Source: Azoarcus sp. Aa7
GTDB taxonomy: Bacteria; Pseudomonadota; Gammaproteobacteria; Burkholderiales; Rhodocyclaceae
DNA: 64,000 nucleotides
Assembly: GCF_014822185.1 (NCBI RefSeq)
Contig: NZ_QVLR01000009.1
Span: 1 to 64,000 of the forward strand
Reading direction: 5' to 3'
The translations under genes were made by a program, and so were the position numbers. Shown piece after piece: positions 27,757 through 37,490 of the stretch. The notes beneath the pieces were generated by a model. The model saw only the letters and a program-made list of their open reading frames with translations, searched no databases and had not been told where the DNA came from. The stretch's first letter is position 1. Each line of letters starts with the position of its first letter.

Positions 27757-28605
27757 TCAGGGCATGCGCCGGCGCACGTCGCCCGATGCGGACGGGTCCG
27801 CCATGCGGGCCGTCACCAGCCCCGGCAGGTCCGCCCGATCGAACACCGGCTGCGCCGCGGCGTAGGCTCGCGGCACGCCCCAGCGCACCACTTCCATGCG
27901 CCCGTCGAGGTGCTCGACGATCGCAGTGCAGCTATCCACCCAGTCGCCGCAGTTCAGGTAGCGCACGCCTTCGATCTCGGTGTCCGCCGCCCAGTGGATG
28001 TGGCCGCAGATCACCCCGTCCAGCCCCTTGCGCCGCGTCGCGTGGGCGATCGAGGACTCGAAGTCGAAGATGAAGCTCACCGCACGCTTCACCTTCTGCT
28101 TCGCATACCCCGCCAGCGACCAGTAGCCGGGGCGGCGCAACAGCCGGCGCACGCGCGACAGCCACAGGTTGATGCGCACCAGCGTGTTGTACGCAACGTC
28201 GCCCAACAGCGCGACCCAGCGGTGGTGGCGCGTGACCTGGTCGTACTCGTCGCCATGCACGACCCAGTAGCGCCGGCCGTCGGCGGCTTCATGCACCCAC
28301 TCGGATTCCACGCGGATGTCGCCGAACGCGATCCCCGCGTACTCGCGCAGCGCCTCGTCGTGGTTGCCGGGAACGAGGAACACCTTGCAGCCCTGGCGCG
28401 CGCGGCGCAGCACCTTCTGCACCACGGTGTTCTGCATCACGCTCCACTGGATGCCGCGGTTCATGGCCCAGAAATCGACGATGTCGCCGACCATGTAGAG
28501 GTAGTCCGACGGGTGCTCGCGCAGGAAGTCGAGCAGAGGCCCCGCCTGGCACGCGCGGGTGCCGAGATGGACGTCGGAGATGAAGACGGAACGTACCTGG
28601 GGCAT
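27757..28605 (-). CDS. UDP-2,3-diacylglucosamine pyrophosphatase-like metallophosphoesterase
   Basis: A 282-residue calcineurin-like phosphoesterase with all metal motifs: SVFISDVHLGTR, YMVGDIVDFW, LVPGNHDE, VVHGDEYDQ and GVICGHIHWA. It matches the long LpxH-like group (about 270 residues) often encoded with a glycosyltransferase, rather than the classical 240-residue LpxH. It may act on lipid A precursors or another sugar-lipid pyrophosphate. The ATG follows the upstream glycosyltransferase stop by 2 bp, so the two are translationally coupled. Confidence 0.82.
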   Translation of the reverse strand: MPQVRSVFISDVHLGTRACQAGPLLDFLREHPSDYLYMVGDIVDFWAMNRGIQWSVMQNTVVQKVLRRARQGCKVFLVPGNHDEALREYAGIAFGDIRVESEWVHEAADGRRYWVVHGDEYDQVTRHHRWVALLGDVAYNTLVRINLWLSRVRRLLRRPGYWSLAGYAKQKVKRAVSFIFDFESSIAHATRRKGLDGVICGHIHWAADTEIEGVRYLNCGDWVDSCTAIVEHLDGRMEVVRWGVPRAYAAAQPVFDRADLPGLVTARMADPSASGDVRRRMP

Positions 28606-28607
28606 CG

Positions 28608-29834
28608 CTAGCGCACCGTGGCCTTGAAGGGAAGAAAGTCGGGAAGCGCGGGCTGCGCGTCGTCCACCACGCGTTGCAGCGACAGCGCGAAGCGGTCGTT
28701 GATGCGCTCCCAGTCGAGCGACTCGCTGCGCCGGCGAGCGGCTTCGGCGAGCCGCGCGCGCAGGTCCCCGTCGGACGCGGCGACCACCGACTCGGCCACG
28801 AAGGCCGCCGCCGCGCCCGGCCGCACGAGCAGGCCGTCGCTGCCGTTCGAGATCACCTCGGTGGCTGCGGCGCAGTCGTAGGCGACCACGCACAGCCCGC
28901 TCGCCATCGCCTCCAGCGTGACGTTGCCCCAGGTTTCCGACAGGCTGGGGAACAGGAACAGGTCGCCCGACGCATAGTGCGCAGCCAGATCCTCGCCGCG
29001 GCGCGCGCCGGCGAACACCACGTCGGGGTTGCCCTCCTGCAGGGACTTGCGCAGCGGCCCGTCGCCCACGATCACCAGCCGCGCGTTCGGCGTCCGGCGG
29101 CGGATCGCGGCGAAGGCCTCCAGCACCAGCGGCAGGTTCTTCTCCGGCGCGACGCGCCCGACCCACACCACCGCCAGCTCGTCCGCAGCGACGCCCCAGG
29201 CCTCGCGCAAGGCCGCGCTGCGGCGCGCCGGGCTGAACAGCTCCGTATCCACGCCGCGCGCGACCACCTCCACGGAGCGATAGCCGCGGGCGAGCAGATC
29301 CTGCGCCATCGCGCGCGTCGGCACGAAGGTCACGGCCGTGCGGTTGTGCATGCGCTTGAGCCACGCGGCGACCGGACGCTCCAGCCAGGCGACGCCATAG
29401 TGCGCGCTGTAGCTGTCGAAGTTGGTGTGGAAGTCCGACGTCACCGGAATGCCGAGGCGGATCGATGCCGACACCGCCGACCAGCCCAGCGGCCCCTCGG
29501 TCGCCACATGCACCAGATCCGGCCGCTGGCGCGCCCACAGGCGGAAGAGGCGCGTGCGCGCAGGCAGCCCGAAGCGCAAGCCATCGTAGTTCGGGATCTT
29601 CATCCCGTGCGCCAGCACCTCCTCGAAACCCGGACCGTCCGCCGCCCGGTCCGACGGGGCCTGGCGCGGGCGCACCAGCTGCACCCGGTGCCCGCGCGCG
29701 ATCAGGCCATCGACCATGCGCCCCAGCGTCATCGCCACGCCGTTGATCTCCGGCGTCCAGGTCTCGGTGACCAGCGCGATGCGCAGGCTCAGCCGCAGAC
29801 AGCGTTCTTCGGTCACGAAATCGACGTCTTTCAT
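28608..29834 (-). CDS. GT4-family glycosyltransferase
   Basis: A 408-residue GT-B glycosyltransferase. The acceptor half begins RIALVTETWTPEINGVAMTLGR with TSDFHTNFDSYSAHYG. The donor half has VGRVAPEKNLPLVLEAF, LVIVGDGPLR and the nucleotide-sugar motif FPSLSETWGNVTLEAMASGLCVVAY (E-x7-E). It resembles plant SQD2/mannosyltransferase MgtA-like enzymes that glycosylate lipids. The LpxH-like partner supports a glycolipid role; the sugar is not predictable. Start at 29834 (MKDVDF) is a guess; an in-frame start at LRIALV is possible. Confidence 0.85.
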   Translation of the reverse strand: MKDVDFVTEERCLRLSLRIALVTETWTPEINGVAMTLGRMVDGLIARGHRVQLVRPRQAPSDRAADGPGFEEVLAHGMKIPNYDGLRFGLPARTRLFRLWARQRPDLVHVATEGPLGWSAVSASIRLGIPVTSDFHTNFDSYSAHYGVAWLERPVAAWLKRMHNRTAVTFVPTRAMAQDLLARGYRSVEVVARGVDTELFSPARRSAALREAWGVAADELAVVWVGRVAPEKNLPLVLEAFAAIRRRTPNARLVIVGDGPLRKSLQEGNPDVVFAGARRGEDLAAHYASGDLFLFPSLSETWGNVTLEAMASGLCVVAYDCAAATEVISNGSDGLLVRPGAAAAFVAESVVAASDGDLRARLAEAARRRSESLDWERINDRFALSLQRVVDDAQPALPDFLPFKATVR

Positions 29835-29929
29835 GAACCCGAACGCTAACGGCCGGAAACGAAAAACTCGTGACCGATGGATTAAGCTTCGGTTACATGC
29901 CCCCTTCCACAACCGGACACACGATCGAC

Positions 29930-30187
29930 ATGAAACGCACCGCACTCCTCGGCCTCGCCACCCTCGCCCTCCTGCTGGGGGCCTGCAGCAAGCTCACCGT
30001 GGAGAACTACGACAAGCTCAAGATGGGCATGACCTATAACGAGGTGAAGCAACTGCTCGGCGCGCCGGACAAGTGCAGCGACCTGCTCGCGGTGAAAAGC
30101 TGCACCTGGGGCAACGACGCCCGTTACGTACAGGTGAATTTCGTCTCCGACCAGGTCGTGCTGTTCAATTCCGCCAACCTCCGCTGA
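29930..30187 (+). CDS. Small SmpA/OmlA-like lipoprotein
   Basis: An 85-residue lipoprotein with lipobox LLLGAC, then a BamE/SmpA-like domain (YDKLKMGMTYNEVKQLLGAP, CTWGNDARYVQVNF). Relatives are DUF3862-type lipoproteins related to the BLIP/BamE fold. The ATG at 29930 is preferred over one 60 bases upstream because the signal peptide starts directly there. Confidence 0.78.
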   Translation: MKRTALLGLATLALLLGACSKLTVENYDKLKMGMTYNEVKQLLGAPDKCSDLLAVKSCTWGNDARYVQVNFVSDQVVLFNSANLR

Positions 30188-30247
30188 GATCGGCTCCACC
30201 CGGCCGGTCGCGGACGGACCCCGGGCGGGCGACGCAAACATTTACAT

Positions 30248-30277
30248 TTGCACAAATTCATCTTTCTAAAATAGTAT
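30248..30277 (+). promoter_or_regulatory. Candidate sigma-70 promoter for the antiporter operon
   Basis: TTGCAC at 30248-30253, an 18-base spacer and TAGTAT at 30272-30277 lie in an AT-rich island in otherwise GC-rich sequence, about 100 bp before the antiporter start. The -10 match is only moderate. Confidence 0.3.
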
Positions 30278-30376
30278 TGATTCTCTCGATGCCTCTCCAC
30301 CCTTCCGGATAAATCGCTCCCCCGCCACTGTCGGAGGGAGAAAGAACACCACACCGGCTTCGGAGGACTCCCCTCG

Positions 30377-31579
30377 ATGGACCTGCTGATCTGGCCGGAC
30401 TGGCCACTGGCGCCTGGCGCCCTTTTCCCCGTTGCGGTCGCCCTCGTGCTCACCGCCCTCGTCGGCGAAGCCGGCGGACGCTTCGGCCTGCCGCGCGTGA
30501 GCGGCTACGCCCTCGCCGGCCTCGTGCTCGGGCCGCTCGTGCTGGGCTGGTTCGACACCAACGACCTTGCGGGCCACCGCCTCGTGATCGACTTCACGAT
30601 CGCGCTGGTGCTGTTCGAGCTCGGCATCCGCCTCGACCTGCGCTGGCTGGCCGCGAACCGCTGGGTCGTCGCGAGCAGCGCAGGCGAAATCGCGCTGACC
30701 TTCGCCCTCACCTTCGGCGCGCTGTGGGCCGTCGGCACCGGCGCGGGCGTCGCCCTGGCCGTCGCCGCGATTGCGGTCGGCACCTCGCCGGTGATCCTCA
30801 TGCACGTCACCAACGAGTTGCGCGCCTCCGGCCAGACCACCGACCGCCTGCTCGCGCTATGCGCCATCAACGTCGCGGTGTCGGTGATCCTGCTCAAGCT
30901 CCTCGTCGGCGCCCTGCACGGCGTGCACTCGGGCTGGCAGCTCGCGCTGCTGCACCCCCTGTACCTGCTGCTCGGCTCGGCGCTCGCCGGTGCGGTCATC
31001 GCCGCGGCCTATCTCGGGCTGCGCAGACTGGTCGACCCGGCCACCGAACAGGGCCTTGTCGCGATGATCGCGCTGCTGCTCGCCGCCATCGCACTGCTCA
31101 GCGCGCTGCGCCTGCCTACCGCGCTCGCGCCGCTCTTTGCCGGCGCCCTCATCAAGTGGCGCGACCGGCGCCCCCATCTGTGGCCGCAGCAATTCGGCAG
31201 CTTCGGCGGCGTGCTGGTGATCGTCGCCTTCATGCTCGCGGGCGCGGCCGTCACCGCTGGCGAACTCTTCGCCGGCGCCGGAATCGGACTCCTCACAGTC
31301 CTCGCCCGCGCTGCGGGCAAGCTCGGCGGTGCGATGGCCTTCGGCCCGCCCAGCGGACTCGACCTGCGCAAGAGCCTCGCCCTCGGCGTCGGCCTGATGC
31401 CCCTGTCGGTGCTCGCACTGCTGCAGGCCGAGGATGTGCGCCTGCTGTATCCCGAATTCGGCGCCCGCCTGCTGCCCATCGTGATCGCAATGACGGTAGT
31501 GCTGGGGCTGCTCGGGCCGATCGCCACCCGGCGGGCGCTGATCCGCGTCCGCGAAACCCGCCGCGGAGAAACGTCATGA
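30377..31579 (+). CDS. CPA2-type cation/proton antiporter, membrane domain only
   Basis: A 400-residue membrane protein of about 12 TM helices from the KefB/CPA2 family ([69 protein letters not shown]). It lacks the C-terminal TrkA-N domain of KefB/C. Its TGA overlaps the ATG of the YbdK-like ligase (ATGA). Since KefB/C are gated by glutathione, the company of gamma-glutamyl enzymes is suggestive. Confidence 0.85.
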   Translation: MDLLIWPDWPLAPGALFPVAVALVLTALVGEAGGRFGLPRVSGYALAGLVLGPLVLGWFDTNDLAGHRLVIDFTIALVLFELGIRLDLRWLAANRWVVASSAGEIALTFALTFGALWAVGTGAGVALAVAAIAVGTSPVILMHVTNELRASGQTTDRLLALCAINVAVSVILLKLLVGALHGVHSGWQLALLHPLYLLLGSALAGAVIAAAYLGLRRLVDPATEQGLVAMIALLLAAIALLSALRLPTALAPLFAGALIKWRDRRPHLWPQQFGSFGGVLVIVAFMLAGAAVTAGELFAGAGIGLLTVLARAAGKLGGAMAFGPPSGLDLRKSLALGVGLMPLSVLALLQAEDVRLLYPEFGARLLPIVIAMTVVLGLLGPIATRRALIRVRETRRGETS

Positions 31580-32703
31580 GTCTGGAAAACTTTGCCTCCT
31601 CGCGCGCCCTGTCGCTGGGCGTCGAGCTCGAACTGCAGCTCGTCAGCACGCACGACTACGACCTCGTCGCCTCCGCGGAGGACCTGCTGCGCGTGATGGC
31701 GCGCAAGGACGTGCCGGGCGAGGTCAAGCCCGAGATGACCTGCTCGATGATCGAGGTGTCCACCGGCATCTGCAACGACTACGCCAGCGTCGCCGCGGAG
31801 CTGGAATCCCTGCGCGCCGCGCTCACCGACGCCGCACGCAAGCTCAACATCGGCATCTGCGGCGGCGGCACCCACGCCTTCCAGGACTGGAGCGAGCGCC
31901 GCATCTTCGACAAGCCGCGCTTCCACTACCTCTCCGACCTGTACGGCTACCTCGCCAAGCAATTCACCGTGTTCGGCCAGCACGTGCACATCGGCTGCCC
32001 GGGCCCCGACGCCGCGCTCTACCTGCTGCACGGCATGTCGCGCTACATCCCCCACCTGATCGCGCTGTCGGCCTCGTCACCCTACGTACAGGGCAAGGAC
32101 ACCGGCTTCCAGTCCGCCCGCCTCAACTCGGTGTTCGCCTTCCCGCTCTCGGGTCGCGCACCCTTCGTCGAGACCTGGCAGGATTTCGAGGCCTACTTCC
32201 GCAAGATGAGCGACACCGGCGTCGTCCAGAGCATGAAGGACTTCTACTGGGACATCCGTCCCAAGCCCGAATACGGCACCATCGAAGTCCGCGTGATGGA
32301 CACCCCGCTCACCGTCGGCCGCGCCGCCGCGATCGCCGCCTACATCCAGTCGATCGCCCGCTACCTGATGATCGAGCGCCCCATCCGGCTCTCCGAGGAC
32401 GACTATCTCGTCTACACGTTCAACCGCTTCCAGGCCTGCCGCTTCGGCTTCGCCGGAACCTACGTGCATCCGGAAACGCACGAACACTGCACCATCGCCG
32501 AGGAGATCGAAGCCAGCTTCGCGCGCATCGAACAGCACGCCATCGAGCTCGGTTGCGACGGCGCGCTCGGCGAATTGCTGCGACAGGTGCACGAAGGGCG
32601 CAACGACGCGGCCTGGCTGCGCGAGCGCCACACCGGCGGCGAATCGCTGCCCGAACTCGTGATGGATCAGTGTGCGCGCTGGATGGGAGGAGAAGCGATG
32701 TGA
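31576..32703 (+). CDS. ybdK: YbdK-type carboxylate-amine ligase (GCS2 family)
   Basis: A 375-residue glutamate-cysteine ligase 2 family enzyme. Motifs are [12 protein letters not shown] (metal-binding Glu residues), [35 protein letters not shown] and [16 protein letters not shown]. coli YbdK has only weak glutamate-cysteine ligase activity, so the true acceptor may differ. It overlaps both neighbours by 4 bp, the middle of a tightly coupled three-gene operon. Confidence 0.9.
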   Translation: MSLENFASSRALSLGVELELQLVSTHDYDLVASAEDLLRVMARKDVPGEVKPEMTCSMIEVSTGICNDYASVAAELESLRAALTDAARKLNIGICGGGTHAFQDWSERRIFDKPRFHYLSDLYGYLAKQFTVFGQHVHIGCPGPDAALYLLHGMSRYIPHLIALSASSPYVQGKDTGFQSARLNSVFAFPLSGRAPFVETWQDFEAYFRKMSDTGVVQSMKDFYWDIRPKPEYGTIEVRVMDTPLTVGRAAAIAAYIQSIARYLMIERPIRLSEDDYLVYTFNRFQACRFGFAGTYVHPETHEHCTIAEEIEASFARIEQHAIELGCDGALGELLRQVHEGRNDAAWLRERHTGGESLPELVMDQCARWMGGEAM

Positions 32704-33482
32704 GCAGGGCGCCGCTGCGCATCGGCCTTTCGGCCCGCCTGCTGCATGCACCGCCGGCGGAACTCGGCTTTCCGGGAAAGACGCTGCAGTACCTGGAACA
32801 GTCGATGGCCCACTGGATCATGTCGCACGGCGCGCTCGTCCTCATGGTGCCCACCATAGGCCAGCACCTCGGCCTGCGGCGGGCGCAGATCTCGGTGCAC
32901 GACTACGTCAGCGTGCTGGACGGGCTCGTGCTGCAGGGCGGCGCCGACGTCAGCCCCACCACCTACCGGCAGGAACCGCTGCGCCCCGAATGGACCGGCG
33001 ACCGCGTCCGCGATCTCTACGAGATCGAGCTGCTGTGGGAATTCGTCATCCAGGGCAAGCCGGTGCTGGGCGTATGCCGCGGCGCGCAGCTCATCAACGT
33101 CGCGTGCGGCGGCACGCTGTGGCAGGACATCTCGGAATACGTGCCCGGCGCCGCCGCGCACCGCGATGTCGACCTCTACGACAAGCACCACCACGAGATC
33201 GAGCTCGTCGCCGACAGCCACCTCGCCACGCTGTACGGCGGCACCGCCGGCGGCCTGGTGAACAGCATCCACCACCAGGCCGTGCGCGACCTCGGCTCCG
33301 ACCTGCGCATCGAGGCCTACTCGCGCGGCGACAACGTCGTCGAGGCGATCCGCTGGCAGGGCAAGGGCTACCTCTTCGGCTGCCAGTGGCACCCGGAATT
33401 CCACGGCGGCGCCGGCGGCCTGCTCGACGGCAGCCCCATCCTGCAGGACTTCCTCGACGCCGCCGAACGCGCCCGCGGCTAG
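32700..33482 (+). CDS. Class I glutamine amidotransferase-like gamma-glutamyl hydrolase (peptidase C26)
   Basis: A 260-residue PuuD-like hydrolase. The catalytic Cys is in [17 protein letters not shown] (about 123), and the His-Glu pair in GCQWHPEFH. The oxyanion-region motif [13 protein letters not shown] is present. The GTG start at 32700 overlaps the YbdK stop (ATGTGA). It would cleave gamma-glutamyl amides, so paired with YbdK it could reverse or recycle the ligase product. Confidence 0.87.
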   Translation: MSRAPLRIGLSARLLHAPPAELGFPGKTLQYLEQSMAHWIMSHGALVLMVPTIGQHLGLRRAQISVHDYVSVLDGLVLQGGADVSPTTYRQEPLRPEWTGDRVRDLYEIELLWEFVIQGKPVLGVCRGAQLINVACGGTLWQDISEYVPGAAAHRDVDLYDKHHHEIELVADSHLATLYGGTAGGLVNSIHHQAVRDLGSDLRIEAYSRGDNVVEAIRWQGKGYLFGCQWHPEFHGGAGGLLDGSPILQDFLDAAERARG

Positions 33483-34399
33483 CCGCCGGCTCCCGCGCCC
33501 GTGCGTGGCGGCAGCGCCTTGCGCCCGCGCATCGCGATCGCGCTGATCGTCAGCAGCGCCAGGACGATGCACACCATGCCCCAGGATTCGCTCGCGCTCG
33601 GCCGCTCGCCCAGTTCCACCCAGCCGCTCAGCACCCCCACCGCCGGCACGGCCAGCGACGACAATCCGGCCATCCCGGCGGGCAGGCGGTCGAGGATGAA
33701 CAGCCACATCAGCCACGCCAGCCCCGTCGCAAACAGCGCGTTATAGACCAGCGCCCCGATGAAATACGGTGTCACCTGCGGCGCCTCGGACGGCAGCAAC
33801 CACGCGACCAGGCACAGTACCAGCGAGCCCAACAGCATCTGCCACGCGGTCAGCGACAGCAGATCGAACTCCACGTTGGCGCGCAGGCGCTTCGCCCACA
33901 CGGCGCTGGCGGCCCACACCAGTCCGGCGAGCACCGCCAGCCCCGTGCTCTGCATGTCCCCGCGCAGCGTCCACGGCTCGAGGATCAGCAACAGCCCGCC
34001 CAGCGCCATCACCACCGCCATCCATTGCGAGCCGCGCACCCGCTCGCCGAGGAAGCCGTGCGCCATCAGCAGCAGCCAGAAGGGCATGGTGTAGACCAGC
34101 ACGGCCGTCTTGCCCGCGCCGCCGCTCACCAGCGCCCATTGAATCAGCGCCGTGAAGGCCGCCGTCTGCAGCAGGCCCAGCCACAAGGTGCCACCCAGCG
34201 CCACCGGCCGCAACGGGCGGCGGCGCAGCGCGAGCACCGCGAACAGCGCGAGCGCGCCGAAGAAAGTACGCATCGCGGAAAAATCGAAGGGATCGACATA
34301 GCGCATCACCTTCTTCATCACCACGTAGTTGTAGCCCCAGATGATGGACAGGACGAGCAGCGCGCCAGCCGCCACCAGCAGTTTCCGATCTCGATTCAT
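33479..34399 (-). CDS. EamA/DMT family transporter
   Basis: A 306-residue membrane protein with ten TM helices in two EamA repeats (SIIWGYNYVVMKKVM... FSAMRTFFGALAL; AGLVWAASAVWAKRLRAN). DMT permeases of this type export amino acids or other metabolites. The ATG at 34399 is preferred over one 30 bases upstream because hydrophobicity starts right after MNRDRK. Convergent with and overlapping the hydrolase gene by 4 bp. Confidence 0.85.
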   Translation of the reverse strand: MNRDRKLLVAAGALLVLSIIWGYNYVVMKKVMRYVDPFDFSAMRTFFGALALFAVLALRRRPLRPVALGGTLWLGLLQTAAFTALIQWALVSGGAGKTAVLVYTMPFWLLLMAHGFLGERVRGSQWMAVVMALGGLLLILEPWTLRGDMQSTGLAVLAGLVWAASAVWAKRLRANVEFDLLSLTAWQMLLGSLVLCLVAWLLPSEAPQVTPYFIGALVYNALFATGLAWLMWLFILDRLPAGMAGLSSLAVPAVGVLSGWVELGERPSASESWGMVCIVLALLTISAIAMRGRKALPPRTGAGAGG

Positions 34400-34549
34400 T
34401 GGCAATTCCAGGCGCCATGCGCCGTGCAAAGCGCCATTCTACTTTTTTGTATGCAATTCATCTCGATATTGTGAACTAAAGTCGAAATCCCCAGCGCCCC
34501 AACTTGCAGCACGGCCGCGCACCACCCCGAACCCGCGCACTGCAGTTGA

Positions 34550-34566
34550 TGCACCATTGTCGTGCA
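34550..34566. promoter_or_regulatory. NtrC-binding site upstream of amt
   Basis: TGCACCATTGTCGTGCA matches the NtrC enhancer consensus TGCACYA-N3-TRGTGCA in all but one position. It lies about 135 bp upstream of the predicted transcription start, a usual enhancer distance. Further TGCACCA half-sites occur at 34581 and 34603. Confidence 0.75.
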
Positions 34567-34657
34567 TCGATGCGTCGCGATGCACCACGAGCGGGACGTA
34601 CTTGCACCATCCAGCCGCAGCGCATTATCAAGCCATTGAATAAACGAATATATTTTT

Positions 34658-34673
34658 CCGGCACATGATTTGC
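34658..34673 (+). promoter_or_regulatory. Sigma-54 (-24/-12) promoter of amt
   Basis: CCGGCACATGATTTGC has the invariant GG (34660-34661) and GC (34672-34673) ten bases apart and a near-consensus GGCAC and TTGC. Start of transcription is expected near 34685, 24 bases before the amt ATG. With the NtrC site it predicts induction under nitrogen limitation. Confidence 0.8.
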
Positions 34674-34708
34674 TTTTCCGCACCAATCCCGCCATCCGGA
34701 GCACACCA

Positions 34709-35911
34709 ATGGAGCAGTTCAAGACATCCGCCGATGTCCTTTTCGTTCTTCTGGGCGCCATCATGGTGCTTGCGATGCACGCCGGCTTCGCCTTCCTCGA
34801 ACTCGGCACCGTGCGCAAGAAGAACCAGGTCAACGCCCTCGTGAAGATCCTCAGCGACTTCGCGATGTCGACGCTGGCCTACTTCGTGATCGGCTACTCG
34901 CTTGCCTACGGCAACGGCTTCTTCGTCAACGCCGAGCAGCTCGCCGCCAACTCCGGCTACGAGCTGGTGAAGTTCTTCTTCCTGCTCACCTTCGCCGCCG
35001 CGATTCCCGCAATCATCTCCGGCGGCATCGCCGAGCGGGCGCGCTTCGTGCCGCAGCTCATCGCCACCTTCCTGATCGTCGGCATCCTCTACCCCTTCTT
35101 CGAAGGCATCGTGTGGAACGGCAACCTCGGCCTGCAGGATTGGCTCGAAGGCGCGTTCGGCGCGAAGTTCCACGACTTCGCCGGCAGCGTCGTCGTGCAC
35201 GCCTTCGGCGGCTGGATCGCGCTCCCCGCCGTGCTGCTGCTCGGCGCCCGCCGCGGCCGCTACCACAAGAACGGCCAGATCTCGGCACACCCGCCGTCGA
35301 GCATCCCCTTCCTCGCGCTGGGCGCGTGGATCCTCGCCGTCGGCTGGTTCGGCTTCAACGTCATGAGCGCCCAGCGCCTCGACGCCATCAACGGCCTCGT
35401 CGCCCTGAACTCCCTCATGGCCATGATCGGCGGCACCCTCGCCGCCCTCGCGGCCGGCAAGAACGACCCCGGCTTCGTGCATAACGGCCCCCTCGCCGGC
35501 CTCGTCGCCGTGTGCGCCGGCTCCGACCTCATGCACCCGCTTGGTGCGCTCGTCGTCGGCTCGATCGCCGGCGTCCTCTTCGTGCACCTCTTCACCATCG
35601 CCCAGAACCGCTGGAAGATCGACGACGTCCTCGGCGTGTGGCCGCTGCACGGCCTGTGCGGCGCCTGGGGCGGCATCGCCGCCGGCATCTTCGGCACCAA
35701 GGCCCTCGGCGGCATCGGCGGCGTCAGCTTCGCCGCCCAGCTGGTCGGCACCCTCGGCGGCATCGCCATCGCGCTCGCCGGCGGCGTCGTGGTCTACGGC
35801 CTGATCCGCGCAACCGTGGGCTTGCGCCTCGACCCCGAAGAGGAATTCGCCGGTGCCGACCTCTCGATCCACAAGATCTCGGCGACCGCGGAGCACGAGA
35901 CCTCGTGGTGA
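34709..35911 (+). CDS. amt: Ammonium transporter (Amt)
   Basis: A 400-residue Amt/MEP/Rh channel with 11 TM helices. MEQFKTSADVLFVLLGAIMV starts the protein; AGFAFLELGTVRKKNQVN, the GGIAERARF loop, GSVVVHAFGGWIAL (first pore His), and GVWPLHGLCGAWGGIAAGIFG (second pore His) are conserved. No signal extension as in E. coli AmtB, and no glnK is adjacent. Sigma-54/NtrC control is visible upstream. Confidence 0.94.
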   Translation: MEQFKTSADVLFVLLGAIMVLAMHAGFAFLELGTVRKKNQVNALVKILSDFAMSTLAYFVIGYSLAYGNGFFVNAEQLAANSGYELVKFFFLLTFAAAIPAIISGGIAERARFVPQLIATFLIVGILYPFFEGIVWNGNLGLQDWLEGAFGAKFHDFAGSVVVHAFGGWIALPAVLLLGARRGRYHKNGQISAHPPSSIPFLALGAWILAVGWFGFNVMSAQRLDAINGLVALNSLMAMIGGTLAALAAGKNDPGFVHNGPLAGLVAVCAGSDLMHPLGALVVGSIAGVLFVHLFTIAQNRWKIDDVLGVWPLHGLCGAWGGIAAGIFGTKALGGIGGVSFAAQLVGTLGGIAIALAGGVVVYGLIRATVGLRLDPEEEFAGADLSIHKISATAEHETSW

Positions 35912-35974
35912 TGTGGAAAGAGAAGATCAGCTTGCCCGGAGCGGAATGACGCTTGTCGGGCCGGCCTAATGAAG

Positions 35975-36004
35975 ATGGCGCGACAAGGGTCGCGCCATTT
36001 TTTT
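35975..36004 (+). terminator. Intrinsic terminator after amt
   Basis: ATGGCGCGAC (35975-35984) pairs with GTCGCGCCAT (35989-35998) around AAGG, followed by seven T residues. Confidence 0.9.
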
Positions 36005-36182
36005 GCCCCTTGCGTGCGCGGCGCGATCGTCGCTGCACGCAAGATCGATGTCGTGACCGGGGAAATCAATCGAACTTTGCATCCCGTGCGGCAACAGGCC
36101 CTCGCTTTTCCGCCCTGCGGTTCTAAGGTAGGAACAGCGGCGACAACAGCCGCAGATCCACCCCCCGACGAAAGGAGAGATC

Positions 36183-36629
36183 ATGCCTGCCGGTACCGTC
36201 CGCCTGCACCGCGTGCTGCGCGCAACACCCGAGAAGATCTACCGTGCCTTCCTCGATGCGGAGGCCCTCGCCCGCTGGCTGCCGCCCAACGGCTTCACCT
36301 GCAAGGTCGACCACCTGGATGCCACGGTGGGCGGCACGTTCAGGATGGCGTTCAGGAATTTCAGCACGGGCAACGGCCAGTCCTTCGGCGGCAGCTATCT
36401 GGAACTCGTGCCGAACGAGCGCATCCGCTACACGGACAAATTCGACGACGCGAACCTGCCCGGCGAGATGCTGACGACGGTCTCGCTGCGCCCGGTGGCC
36501 TGCGGCGCGGAGCTGAACATCGTGCAGGAAGGCATTCCCGAGGCGGTTCCCGTGGAGTTCTGCTACCTCGGCTGGCAGGAGTCGCTCGAGCATCTGGCGC
36601 GGCTCGTCGAGCCTGAAATTCCGGATTGA
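36183..36629 (+). CDS. SRPBCC/AHSA1-domain protein
   Basis: A 148-residue START-like protein (VRLHRVLRATPEKIYRAFLD, LARWLPPNGFTCKVD, GGTFRMAFRNF, NERIRYTDKFDD, GWQESLEHLARLVEPEIPD). The fold binds hydrophobic ligands or acts as an Aha1-like chaperone domain; no specific substrate is suggested. Preceded by AAAGGAGAGATC. Confidence 0.85.
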   Translation: MPAGTVRLHRVLRATPEKIYRAFLDAEALARWLPPNGFTCKVDHLDATVGGTFRMAFRNFSTGNGQSFGGSYLELVPNERIRYTDKFDDANLPGEMLTTVSLRPVACGAELNIVQEGIPEAVPVEFCYLGWQESLEHLARLVEPEIPD

Positions 36630-36648
36630 AGCCCCTGCGCGTCATCGG

Positions 36649-36681
36649 ATCCGGAGCGCTGCGAGCGAAGTCGCTCCGGAT
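36649..36681. other. Inverted repeat between SRPBCC and yceI genes
   Basis: ATCCGGAGCG (36649-36658) pairs with CGCTCCGGAT (36672-36681). Not followed by a T-run; possibly a weak terminator for the SRPBCC gene. An AT-rich stretch that may hold the yceI promoter follows. Confidence 0.4.
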
Positions 36682-36823
36682 ATCGAATTGTTGCAATTCT
36701 AGCAATCAAATATTTGCGATTGTTGTCTTTTTGGCTGAGATCGACGCACGTAGAGTTCACCCAACGCCGCGAACAAGTGGCTGGACGAATCGCCTCGATC
36801 CCTTATCCAACTGGAGCCTTCAA

Positions 36824-37402
36824 ATGCACAACTTCGCCAAACTCTTCGCCGCCATCGCCCTCTCGACCGCCGCAGCCGCGCCCGCGCTGGCTGCGCCGGA
36901 AACCTACACGGTCGACGGCACGCATACCTTCCCGCGCTTCTCGTACAGCCACTTCGGCATGTCGACGCAGCTGAGCCGCTTCAACTCGACGACCGGCACC
37001 GTGGTGCTCGACAAGGCGGCGAAGACCGGCGCGGTCGACGTCGTGATCGACATGAAGTCGGTCGACACCGGCTACGCGACCTTCAACGGCCACATCCAGG
37101 GCGAGGACTTCCTCGACACCGCGAAGTATCCGACCGCGAGCTTCAAGTCGACGAAGGTGAATTTCCAGGGTGACAAGCCGGTGAGCGTCGACGGCAACCT
37201 GACGATCAAGGGCGTGACCAAGCCCGTGACGCTGAAGGTGACGAACTACATCAATATGCCGCACCCGATGCTGAAGGCGGACGCGATCGGCGCCGACGCG
37301 AGCGTCGTGATCAAGCGCTCCGAGTTCAACGCGGGCAAGTTCGCACCCCACGTCGGCGACGACGTGACGATCACGATCTCGCTCGAAGCGGTCAAGAGCT
37401 GA
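36824..37402 (+). CDS. yceI: Periplasmic YceI-like protein
   Basis: A 192-residue exported lipocalin-like protein. Signal peptide to about 22 (ALAAPETY), then the YceI fold: YTVDGTHTFPRFSYSHFGMS, GTVVLDKAAKTGAVDVVIDMKSVDTG, FLDTAKYPTASFKSTKVNF and the C-terminal VVIKRSEFNAGKFAPHVGDDV. YceI proteins bind polyisoprenoids or amphiphiles in the periplasm and are induced by alkaline or osmotic stress. Confidence 0.9.
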   Translation: MHNFAKLFAAIALSTAAAAPALAAPETYTVDGTHTFPRFSYSHFGMSTQLSRFNSTTGTVVLDKAAKTGAVDVVIDMKSVDTGYATFNGHIQGEDFLDTAKYPTASFKSTKVNFQGDKPVSVDGNLTIKGVTKPVTLKVTNYINMPHPMLKADAIGADASVVIKRSEFNAGKFAPHVGDDVTITISLEAVKS

Positions 37403-37490
37403 GCGAAACCTTCGCCGGCTGCGGGCGCCCTTCGCGGCGCCCGCAGCCCGTAGGCGGGGGACGACCGCCTTGCAGCGGCAGGGGAAATCG

